The translations under genes and the position numbers were made by a program. 64,000 nucleotides of DNA from Candidatus Zixiibacteriota bacterium (GTDB lineage Bacteria > Zixibacteria > MSB-5A5 > GN15 > FEB-12): positions 1,323,145-1,387,144 of the forward strand of contig CP070674.1 in NCBI GenBank assembly GCA_020351995.1, read 5' to 3'. Below, in pieces: positions 44,023-51,698 of the stretch (positions are counted from its first letter, which is position 1; each line of letters starts with the position of its first letter). The notes beneath the pieces were generated by a model. It was not told the DNA's origin, searched no databases, and saw only the letters and a program-made list of their open reading frames with translations.

Positions 44023-45773
44023 TACTTACCCCCTTTCTTTTCAGCTTTTTCGATTTTGGCCCAGGTGTCGCGCAACGATACGGTGCGATTGAATACCGGC
44101 CTTTCGCTGCTGAAATCCTTGGAATCCACACAAAAATAACCGTGTCTCAGAAACTGGAAACGCTCTCCCGCCTTCACATTTTTCAAGTTTGGCTCCACCT
44201 GACATCCGGACAGGATTTCCAGAGATTGCGGATTTATACACTGTCTGAAATCTTCGCAATCGTCGGGAGACTCAACGGTGAACAGGTTATTATAGATCCT
44301 GACCTCGGCGGGAACGGCGTGATCGCACGAGACCCAGTGCAGGGTACCCTTGACCTTCCGCCCATCATGTGCTTCGCCGCTTTTGGTCTGGGGGTCGTAG
44401 GTGCATCGCAGTTCGAGTACCTCACCGGTCTTATCATCTTTGATCACACGCTCGCATTTAATGAAATAGGCGTGCTTGAGACGTACCTCTCTTCCGGGTG
44501 ATAGCCTGAAGAATTTCTTCGGGGGGTCCTCTCGGAAGTCATCGTGTTCGATATATATTTCGCGCGAGAAGGGAATTCTCCTCACACCCATAGACTCGTC
44601 CTCTGGATTATTGATAGCCGTCAACTCCTCGACCTGACCTTCGGGGTAGTTCTCAATTACCACCCTGAGCGGCTTCAATACGGCCATTACCCTCGGTGCT
44701 GCTATATTCAGATCCTCGCGGACACAGTGCTCAAGCAGGGCGATATCAACGACACTTTCCCTCTTGGCCACGCCAACCTTGTCTAAAAAGCTCCGGATTG
44801 ACTGCGGCAGGTATCCTCTTCGGCGCATACCCGAAAGGGTGGGCATCCGGGGGTCGTCCCAGGCGTCAACATGACCTTCCTCAACCAGGACCCTTAATTT
44901 GCGTTTGCTCATTACTGTGTAGTTAATATTGAGGCGGGCGAACTCGATCTGCTGGGGGTGAAAAACGCCAAGTTGCTCCAGGTACCAGTCATACAGGGGA
45001 CGATGATCCTCAAACTCGAGCGAGCATAACGAGTGCGTAATCCCCTCAATGGAATCAGACTGCCCGTGGGCCCAGTCATACATGGGGTAAATGCACCACT
45101 TGTCGCTGGTGCGGTGATGGGTGGCATGGAGCACCCGATACATCACCGGGTCACGCATATTGAGATTACCAGCGGCCATGTCAATCTTTGCCCTCAACAC
45201 CCGTGAGCCATCAGGAAACTCGCCGGCTTTCATACGCTGGAACAGATCAAGATTCTCTTCAACGGGCCGGTTACGGTAGGGACTTTCTCTGCCCGGCTCG
45301 GTAAGAGTACCACGGTACTCCCTGATCTGGTCAGCGCTGAGATCGTCCACATAAGCTTTACCATCCTTGATGAGTTTCAAGGCCCATTCGTAGAGCTGAT
45401 CAAAGTAATCCGAGGCATAGAACAACCTGTCTTCCCAATTGAAACCGAGCCACCGGATATCTTCCATAATCGAATCTACGTACTCGGTATCCTCTTTGAC
45501 CGGGTTGGTATCGTCGAAGCGAAGATTATACAGGCCGTTGTAATCTTCAGCAATACCGAAATTGACAAACATGGATTTGGCGTGACCGATGTGAAGATAG
45601 CCGTTTGGCTCCGGGGGAAAACGGGTATGAATTCTTCCGCCATTCTTGTTATTGCCCAGGTCCTCGTCGATTATGTCACGGATGAAATTGGAAACGCCAG
45701 GCTTTTCATCCGTTGCCTTTTCGGGACCCCGGGGTTTATCGTCCTCTTGCGATGTCGAACCGGGTTTCTTCAT
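44022..45773 (-). CDS. glnS: Glutaminyl-tRNA synthetase
   Basis: A 583-aa class I synthetase charging tRNA-Gln. The N-terminal catalytic core has [21 protein letters not shown] with the HIGH motif, and the second signature is [16 protein letters not shown]. The C-terminal anticodon-binding beta barrels are complete ([21 protein letters not shown]). About 30 N-terminal residues are a charged extension ([17 protein letters not shown]). It is the first gene of glnS-prxU-reductase-nadA. A direct GlnRS means the organism need not use GatCAB for glutamine. Confidence 0.95.
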   Translation of the reverse strand: MKKPGSTSQEDDKPRGPEKATDEKPGVSNFIRDIIDEDLGNNKNGGRIHTRFPPEPNGYLHIGHAKSMFVNFGIAEDYNGLYNLRFDDTNPVKEDTEYVDSIMEDIRWLGFNWEDRLFYASDYFDQLYEWALKLIKDGKAYVDDLSADQIREYRGTLTEPGRESPYRNRPVEENLDLFQRMKAGEFPDGSRVLRAKIDMAAGNLNMRDPVMYRVLHATHHRTSDKWCIYPMYDWAHGQSDSIEGITHSLCSLEFEDHRPLYDWYLEQLGVFHPQQIEFARLNINYTVMSKRKLRVLVEEGHVDAWDDPRMPTLSGMRRRGYLPQSIRSFLDKVGVAKRESVVDIALLEHCVREDLNIAAPRVMAVLKPLRVVIENYPEGQVEELTAINNPEDESMGVRRIPFSREIYIEHDDFREDPPKKFFRLSPGREVRLKHAYFIKCERVIKDDKTGEVLELRCTYDPQTKSGEAHDGRKVKGTLHWVSCDHAVPAEVRIYNNLFTVESPDDCEDFRQCINPQSLEILSGCQVEPNLKNVKAGERFQFLRHGYFCVDSKDFSSERPVFNRTVSLRDTWAKIEKAEKKGGK

Positions 45774-45910
45774 TTACTCTAGTCCTTGTTTCATTTCGAT
45801 AGTGCTGTTGCCCATTCAATAAATGGATATCGAAAGCCCTCGTATTGAGTATATGCGTAAAAACAATCAGCACTCATGAAGGTTCACAGGATTGACCGGC
45901 CGCGCGCACT

Positions 45911-46411
45911 CTATTGCAGTTTGGCCAGTTCCTCTAACAAACGCTCATTATCGGGCAGTTGGGCCAGATTTACATGCTCGATGTATCGGATTATTCCCTT
46001 CTTATCAATCAAGAAAACAGCTCGCCCGCTATACCCTCGCTCTGTGAGAACACCATACTTTTCAGCTACGGCACCGTGGGGATAATAATCCGACATCAAC
46101 GGAAAGGACAGACCGCCGAGCGATCGCGCCCAGGCCTTGTGGCAGGGGACAGAATCAACCGACACACACAGGAGCTGGCAGTCATGTTCTTCAAACCGGT
46201 CGGCAAGCTTCTCGTATTGCGGTATCTGGTTAGCGCAAACCGGGGTCCAGTCACCGGGGTAAAAAGCCAACACCACGTTTTTCCGTCCCTGATACCAGGC
46301 GAGATTCAACTCACCCTCATTGTGCGTGGGCAAAGTAAAGTCCGGGGCCGGGTCATTTACGGACGGCCCTTTACAATCGCGGTCAATGTGCTGCACTTTA
46401 TCACCACTCAT
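45911..46411 (-). CDS. Peroxiredoxin (AhpE/Bcp-like, cysteine form)
   Basis: A 166-aa thiol peroxidase with the peroxidatic cysteine in [17 protein letters not shown] near residue 58. [11 protein letters not shown] and [22 protein letters not shown] flank it as in AhpC/TSA. This is a Cys counterpart of the selenoprotein about 2 kb away. Its ATG overlaps the rubredoxin gene's TGA by ATGA, within the gltX-rubrerythrin-rubredoxin set, so I infer defence against peroxide. Confidence 0.9.
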   Translation of the reverse strand: MSGDKVQHIDRDCKGPSVNDPAPDFTLPTHNEGELNLAWYQGRKNVVLAFYPGDWTPVCANQIPQYEKLADRFEEHDCQLLCVSVDSVPCHKAWARSLGGLSFPLMSDYYPHGAVAEKYGVLTERGYSGRAVFLIDKKGIIRYIEHVNLAQLPDNERLLEELAKLQ

Positions 46412-46602
46412 TCTTCGTAATCCCCGTACAGGTCACTTTCAAAACTGTCGCCATCACCTTCTACGGTTTCATCAGAGAGAAAATCCGGATCCTCCTCAGT
46501 CCACTCTGTGAACTTGCTCTTCGGAGCACCACAAACGGGGCACATATCGGGCAGGTCTTCCCCGTCGTGGACATAACCACAGATTTCACATACATATTCC
46601 AT
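46408..46602 (-). CDS. Rubredoxin-like protein
   Basis: A 64-aa rubredoxin domain with [10 protein letters not shown] and [11 protein letters not shown] (Cys 5, 8, 21, 24) for a single Fe(Cys)4 site. Its acidic tail ([19 protein letters not shown]) is unusual. I start at ATG 46602, because GGAGGAG lies just before it; the upstream GTG contains that ribosome site. It resembles the C-terminal domain of rubrerythrin, here split from the diiron gene upstream, and may pass electrons to it. Confidence 0.9.
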   Translation of the reverse strand: MEYVCEICGYVHDGEDLPDMCPVCGAPKSKFTEWTEEDPDFLSDETVEGDGDSFESDLYGDYEE

Positions 46603-46637
46603 GCTGTACTCCTCCTGCACCACTCAACGAGACTACC

Positions 46638-47138
46638 TTAGTGTTCTTGCGGTGACGTATCACCGTAATCAAACCAATAATAATTGCCCGACAAGGCCTC
46701 TTTCTCTGCCATCAGTAATTCGTAGTGATTGTGTTCTTCCCCGGCCAACTGGTCGAAGATATCGCGAAATATGACATCATCTACCAGATCTCTTTCCTGC
46801 TGATAATACCTGGTCGCGGCCAGCTCAGCCTCTATAGCCAGATTGATGAAGTCCATCTCCGTCTTGTGTTCTTCGAGGTGTCCTTTACGAAAGACTTCGG
46901 CCAGAGCCGTAATACCTTTAGCGGGCAGCTCGCCCACTTCACCGCCGACATGCTTGTCATACATTTCCAACAGGGTGGCTTTGTGTCTGCGTTCATCATC
47001 ACGAAGGCTCTTGAGCTTACGCCTGGCCTCCTTGTTAGTGGTTTTCTCAGCTAACAGATTGTAAAAGAAATACCCGTCCTGTTCACCCTTAATGGCCATC
47101 CTCAGCACTTCCGCCACCCGTTTTTTCTGTTCCGACAT
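46638..47138 (-). CDS. Ferritin-like diiron protein (rubrerythrin type)
   Basis: A 166-aa four-helix bundle with two ExxH-type half sites, in IKGEQDGYFFYNLLAEKTTN ... DDERRHKATLLEMY and EAELAATRYYQQERDL ... GEEHNHYELL. Rubrerythrins reduce peroxide with electrons from rubredoxin; the rubredoxin domain is on the separate gene 35 nt downstream. The C-terminus ends in a Tyr/Trp-rich tail. It follows gltX by 17 nt. Confidence 0.9.
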   Translation of the reverse strand: MSEQKKRVAEVLRMAIKGEQDGYFFYNLLAEKTTNKEARRKLKSLRDDERRHKATLLEMYDKHVGGEVGELPAKGITALAEVFRKGHLEEHKTEMDFINLAIEAELAATRYYQQERDLVDDVIFRDIFDQLAGEEHNHYELLMAEKEALSGNYYWFDYGDTSPQEH

Positions 47139-47155
47139 TGGTCCCTTTCACTTAT

Positions 47156-48604
47156 TCAATGATACTTGTTTTCGATATATGTTACGGCTTTTCTCATTCT
47201 TTCGATAACGACCGGCTTTGTCAATAAGACAAGAATATCGTACAGACCCGGGCCACCCGGCACACCCGATACGGCAAGCCGGGTGGGGTGAATTAGTTTC
47301 GCCCTCTTTATGCCCTTATCCTCGGCCAATTCGTCCAGGGTGCTTTCGGTGTTTTCATGAGTAAACTCGCTCAACAATTCGAATCGGCCGGTAAGCTCGG
47401 ACAGCAGCGTGCCGGACTCAGGGGTAAAGGTTTTCTCCACGGCCTGCTCGTCGTAGTGATAATCGAAGCTGAAAAAGTAATTCCCGAGGGTGACGAAGTC
47501 TGTTAACCGGCGGACGCGGTCTTTCAGGGCGCGGATGACGGCCCTGAGATACTCCCACCTTGTCTCCAGCCAGTACTTCGTGGTGCAACCGGATTCTATC
47601 AGGAGCGGGGCAACCAGCGTGGCCAGTTCATGATCGGTCTTCTTAAGAATATGTTCCCTGTTAAACGCAACCAATTTCTCCTCATCGAAAATAGCATTCG
47701 AGGTATTGAAGTTATCCGGCGTAAATATCTCTATCAGTTCGTCGGCGGTGTAGATTTCCCGGTCGGTCTTGGGCGACCAGCCAAGCAGACAGAGGAAATT
47801 AAACATGGCCTCGGGAAGAATACCCTCGTTTTTGTACTGCTCAACGTCCTTGTCGCCCAATCGCTTCGAGACTTTCCTCTTGTCAGGCCGCAGAATCAGC
47901 GGGATATGACCGAATTGCGGCAGTTCATAACCCAGCGCCCGGTAGATGTGAATCTGTTTGAAGGTGTTGGTGATATGGTCATTACCGCGAATCACATGAG
48001 TAATACCCATGTCATGGTCATCCACCACTACAGCCATGTTATAAGTGGCGCTACCGTCTGAACGCGCAATAACAAAATCCTCAATTTCAGTGTTGGCCCG
48101 TCTCAACTGCCCGGACACCATGTCGGTAAAAGTCGTCTCACCCTCGGGGATTTTTATACGGATGGCGAACGGCTCTCCGTTTGACAGCTTCTCTTCTATA
48201 TCCACTTCCGTAAGGTTCAAACAGCGCCGATTATAATGCAGGGGAAGCTTCTTTTCTTTGGCTATCCGGCGGTCTTTTTCGAGCTGGTCGGGCGAGCAGA
48301 AACAGCGATAGGCATGGCCACTGTCCAGAACCTGCCGGGCCTTCTCGCCGTAAAGCTCAAGACGAAGAGACTGATATATTATATCGCTATCCCACTGAAG
48401 ACCCAGCCATTTCAGGGCGGAGAGAATCGGTTCAATCAGGGCCTTATCGGACCGTGAAGCATCGGTGTCCTCGATGCGGATCAGGAATTGTCCACCGAAG
48501 TGACGCGCGAAAAGGAAGTTGGCAATGGCCGTGCGGGCAGTTCCGACATGGAGGTACCCCGATGGCGAGGGAGCAAGGCGTACTCTGACAGGCTGATGGC
48601 TCAT
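47156..48604 (-). CDS. gltX: Glutamyl-tRNA synthetase
   Basis: A 482-aa class I synthetase for tRNA-Glu. HIGH-like APSPSGYLHVGTARTAIANFLF is at residues 12-33 and the KMSKS-like RKVSKRLGDKDVEQY near 240. The C-terminal anticodon domain is present. There is no sign of the truncated YadB form. It is the first of gltX-rubrerythrin-rubredoxin-peroxiredoxin. The small membrane protein gene lies 17 nt upstream in the same direction. Confidence 0.95.
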   Translation of the reverse strand: MSHQPVRVRLAPSPSGYLHVGTARTAIANFLFARHFGGQFLIRIEDTDASRSDKALIEPILSALKWLGLQWDSDIIYQSLRLELYGEKARQVLDSGHAYRCFCSPDQLEKDRRIAKEKKLPLHYNRRCLNLTEVDIEEKLSNGEPFAIRIKIPEGETTFTDMVSGQLRRANTEIEDFVIARSDGSATYNMAVVVDDHDMGITHVIRGNDHITNTFKQIHIYRALGYELPQFGHIPLILRPDKRKVSKRLGDKDVEQYKNEGILPEAMFNFLCLLGWSPKTDREIYTADELIEIFTPDNFNTSNAIFDEEKLVAFNREHILKKTDHELATLVAPLLIESGCTTKYWLETRWEYLRAVIRALKDRVRRLTDFVTLGNYFFSFDYHYDEQAVEKTFTPESGTLLSELTGRFELLSEFTHENTESTLDELAEDKGIKRAKLIHPTRLAVSGVPGGPGLYDILVLLTKPVVIERMRKAVTYIENKYH

Positions 48605-48621
48605 GGGAAAATATTATACCG

Positions 48622-49134
48622 TTAGCTGTTGGGTTGGCCTTCCTGGGATTCATCGACACCCGGTTCTGGTCCGGGGGACTTAGTTTCCCCTTCTGGAGGA
48701 GAGGGGGGCGGCTCAGTAGTGACCGGTGGGGGAGGTAAAGGCCTATCAATGACGGATTCCGGCTTAGAGGGCGCCAGCCGAGTGGGATCGGGCAACTGGG
48801 CAGATTCCACAGTCGGTTCCAGGTGACACTCTACTCCACCGATAATCTTGGCCGTAAGATTATAAACCAGGCCGAGTATTATTACGAACAAGGTCCCGAA
48901 GCAGGCACACCAGAGGGCCGACAGAAACGGGAGCATCATTGCGGCAGCGCCGGTAGGCCCCGCGTCGATGTCAATGTACCCGGTATCGTACGCAGCCATG
49001 GCGTTTACAAACGCCAGTAAAGGAACCATAAAGACCGCCAGGAATATCCCCCCGATGAAACCGACAATAAGGTTCACGAAGAAAGCCAGCCTGGTCAGGG
49101 GCCATATCGGAATTGATTTAATCTCGTAATTCAT
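48622..49134 (-). CDS. Membrane protein, DUF3566-like, with Pro-rich tail
   Basis: A 170-aa protein starting MNYEIKSIPIWPLTRLAFFV, with two hydrophobic helices (FFVNLIVGFIGGIFLAVFMVPLL and LSALWCACFGTLFVIILGLV) and a proline/acid-rich C-terminus of about 65 residues (RPLPPPPVTTEPPPSPP). The N-terminal two-helix pattern recalls the DUF3566 family. ATG 49134 is preferred over the GTG three codons earlier. The role is unknown; it precedes gltX by 17 nt. Confidence 0.65.
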   Translation of the reverse strand: MNYEIKSIPIWPLTRLAFFVNLIVGFIGGIFLAVFMVPLLAFVNAMAAYDTGYIDIDAGPTGAAAMMLPFLSALWCACFGTLFVIILGLVYNLTAKIIGGVECHLEPTVESAQLPDPTRLAPSKPESVIDRPLPPPPVTTEPPPSPPEGETKSPGPEPGVDESQEGQPNS

Positions 49135-49208
49135 ACCGCTCACACTGGGGGTTTGTGCCTATTTTCTCACAATGGTATATAACAAACAATTTTCAGGCAA
49201 CAGCAAAA

Positions 49209-49313
49209 AAGTCAATAATCGATAGACTCCCGAGGGGCTCACTCGGGGCCGGTAGCCAATTTTCAATTGAGGAAAAGATAGCATGCCCTGTCGGGGACGC
49301 AAGTCAATAATCG
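49209..49313. repeat. 13-bp direct repeat AAGTCAATAATCG in intergenic DNA
   Basis: AAGTCAATAATCG occurs at 49209-49221 and again at 49301-49313 in the 201-nt gap between genes. A CCCGAG/CTCGGG hairpin (49229-49247) follows the first copy without a U-tract. No function assigned. Confidence 0.45.
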
Positions 49314-49335
49314 CCACGACCCCAAAGACATGGGG

Positions 49336-51450
49336 CTAAAGGACGCACTCCTTGATGATGAACCTGGCATCGACCGCCTTGCACATCTCTTTAGCCGGCG
49401 AGGCAATGAAGGGGTTTATATCAATTTCGGCAAAGCAATCAAAATCGCTCACCAGCTGCGACAGTCGGAGCAGGGTTTCTTCGATTGTGGCCAAATCTAC
49501 CGGTGGCGCTCCCCGAAAACCTGTCAGCAGGGGGTACGATCTTATAGATCGAATCATGTCTTTGGCAGCCTCGTCGGTAAGGGGATTAATCTTGAAGGAG
49601 ACGTCCTTCATCACCTCCACGTAGATACCTCCCAGACCAAACATGACCAGCGGCCCGAACGAAGGATCAATCGTCATGCCCATGACGGTCTCGATTCCTC
49701 CGGATATCATTCGTTGCATGGCCACGGTAAATTTTTCCCTTTTTTTGAGTGTCCCGATTCGCTTCTTTAATTCGTTGAAGGCGTCGCGGACTTCCTTATC
49801 TGTTCGGAGGTCCACCATGACGCCACCCAACTCCGTTTTGTGCAAGATTGGAGGGGTATTCACTTTCATCACAACCGGGTAACCAATTTTGTTAGCGCGC
49901 GTGACGGCTTCCTTCGCGTTCGACGCGTATGTGTATCCGGCCGCGGGTATCCCGTAAGCTTTTAGAATAGCTGTGGCGGCGTCTCCGACCAGGGCTCGAT
50001 CACCGTTATCAAGGGCGGTCTTAATGATGCTCCGGACCTCGTCAGAGTCCACTTTGAAGTTCCGGTATTTGCCCTTCGGCTTGCTGAGCCACTTCTTGTG
50101 ACTGGAAATAGTGGCGAGGGTTCTTGCTATCGCCTCGGGAAAAATATAGACCGGTATGTTATTGTCTTTAAGATACTCAATACCCTCAGATTCCTCACCG
50201 GCCCCCATGAAGCAGGCCAGCACAGTCTTCTTGGTATCTTTTAGAGACTGGTGTATTTTCCTGGCGACTTCCAGCTGGTCCACGGTCACGGGTGGAACAA
50301 ATATGGGAATAATCGAGTCATATCGTTTATCGTTCTTGACCACATCAAGTGTCATTTTGAATACCTCGGCGCCCGCGCCCGCGACCAGGTCCATCGGGTT
50401 GGAAAAAGAGGCCTCCGCCGACACAAACTTCCTGAGCTTGGTGACTGTCTGAGGCGACAGTGAAGGCATTGCCATACCATTGTTTATGAGGGCATCAGTG
50501 GCCAGAATACCGGGACCGCCGGCATTGGTGACAACAACAACCCGGTTGCTTTCGGGCAAAGGTTGCTTGGAAAGAGCGGCCGCAACATCGAAGAGCTCTT
50601 CGACGGTGTCAACTCTCATAACGCCGGTCTGTTCAAACAGCGCGTCAACGCCCACATCAAGTCCCGCCAGGGCGCCGGTGTGCGAGGAGGCCGCTTTGGC
50701 ACCAAGCTTGGTACGTCCGGATTTGACCGCAACGATAGGTTTGATGCGAGAGACTTCACGGGCTATGCGAGTGAAATTGAGAGGATTACCGAAATTCTCA
50801 AGATACATCAGGATCACGTCCGTGTCGGGGTCGTCTTTGAGGTAGGCCAAAATATCATTGGAGGAAATGTCCGCCTTGTTACCGATCGAGGCCACATATG
50901 AAAACCCAATTCCGAGCTCATTGGCGTGGTTCATAATTGCCTCGCCCATGGCGCCGGACTGAGTGATAAAACCGGTCCGGCCTACCCTGGGATAGACTTT
51001 GCCAAAGGTCGCATTGAGACTGACCTCCGGGTTGGTATTGACTACACCGAAGCAATTAGGTCCGATCATCCGCATGCCGTACCCATGGACTATTTCCAAA
51101 ACTTCCGTTTCGCGTTTCTTCCCCTCCGGGCCTACTTCAGAAAATCCAGCCGAGATGACTATCAGACCCTTGACACCTTTATCGCCGCACTGCGCGACAA
51201 CATCCTTGACGTATTCCTTGGGGACGATCACAATGGCCAGATCAACAGCATCAGGCACATCAAGAATGGTCGAGTAGGCTTTGATAGAGTGGATGACCTG
51301 TGCTTTTGGATTGACTGGGAATACCTTACCGTTGAACTCGGCTAAAAGGATATTGTGAAGAGTTTCACGACCTATCTTTCCTGCGGAACTGGTCGCACCG
51401 ATTACAGCAACCGATCTCGGTTTGAATATGGCATCTAATTGGTGTCTCAT
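49336..51450 (-). CDS. ADP-forming acetate/acyl-CoA synthetase, fused subunits
   Basis: A 704-aa enzyme making ATP and acid from acyl-CoA, ADP and phosphate. Residues 1-~125 are the CoA-binding domain (SVAVIGATSSAGKIGRETLH). A CoA-ligase domain follows (TQSGAMGEAIMNHANELG with the histidine region and HTGALAGLDVGVDALFEQ). The C-terminal ATP-grasp domain runs from ~475 (KTALDNGDRALVGDAATAIL ... GYPVVMKVNTPPILHKTELGG). The alpha-beta order is the fused archaeal/bacterial form. With butyrate kinase this gives the cell two substrate-level routes from acyl-CoA. Confidence 0.92.
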   Translation of the reverse strand: MRHQLDAIFKPRSVAVIGATSSAGKIGRETLHNILLAEFNGKVFPVNPKAQVIHSIKAYSTILDVPDAVDLAIVIVPKEYVKDVVAQCGDKGVKGLIVISAGFSEVGPEGKKRETEVLEIVHGYGMRMIGPNCFGVVNTNPEVSLNATFGKVYPRVGRTGFITQSGAMGEAIMNHANELGIGFSYVASIGNKADISSNDILAYLKDDPDTDVILMYLENFGNPLNFTRIAREVSRIKPIVAVKSGRTKLGAKAASSHTGALAGLDVGVDALFEQTGVMRVDTVEELFDVAAALSKQPLPESNRVVVVTNAGGPGILATDALINNGMAMPSLSPQTVTKLRKFVSAEASFSNPMDLVAGAGAEVFKMTLDVVKNDKRYDSIIPIFVPPVTVDQLEVARKIHQSLKDTKKTVLACFMGAGEESEGIEYLKDNNIPVYIFPEAIARTLATISSHKKWLSKPKGKYRNFKVDSDEVRSIIKTALDNGDRALVGDAATAILKAYGIPAAGYTYASNAKEAVTRANKIGYPVVMKVNTPPILHKTELGGVMVDLRTDKEVRDAFNELKKRIGTLKKREKFTVAMQRMISGGIETVMGMTIDPSFGPLVMFGLGGIYVEVMKDVSFKINPLTDEAAKDMIRSIRSYPLLTGFRGAPPVDLATIEETLLRLSQLVSDFDCFAEIDINPFIASPAKEMCKAVDARFIIKECVL

Positions 51451-51635
51451 ATCTCTTTACATTCTATTATCTTATGAGGCCGGGGCGACTACGGCCGGGT
51501 TTTCTCAAAGGCCATTCGTCGCGGCCGCCCGTTATTTATATCCACACTTCCCCACAAGAAAATCAACATGATCTTTGTCAAAAGTCAAGCTAAAGCCAGG
51601 CAAAATGGTTGAATTTTTCAGCCCGGAGACAAATT

Positions 51636-51665
51636 CAGCCGCCCAGCAACGTCGCCAGGCGGCTG
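51636..51665 (-). terminator. Hairpin downstream of PPDK
   Basis: On the minus strand CAGCCGCC pairs perfectly with GGCGGCTG over 8 bp with a 14-nt loop, 34 nt past the PPDK stop. Only a weak AATTTGT follows, so termination strength is doubtful. The 248-nt gap 51451-51698 holds nothing else recognised. Confidence 0.4.
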
Positions 51666-51698
51666 GAACAGTTGTTCAGAACTCGTCAGGTCTTCTTT

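Noticed and set aside
49229-49247. Hairpin CCCGAG/CTCGGG as a terminator
   Set aside because: No U-tract on either strand follows the stem.
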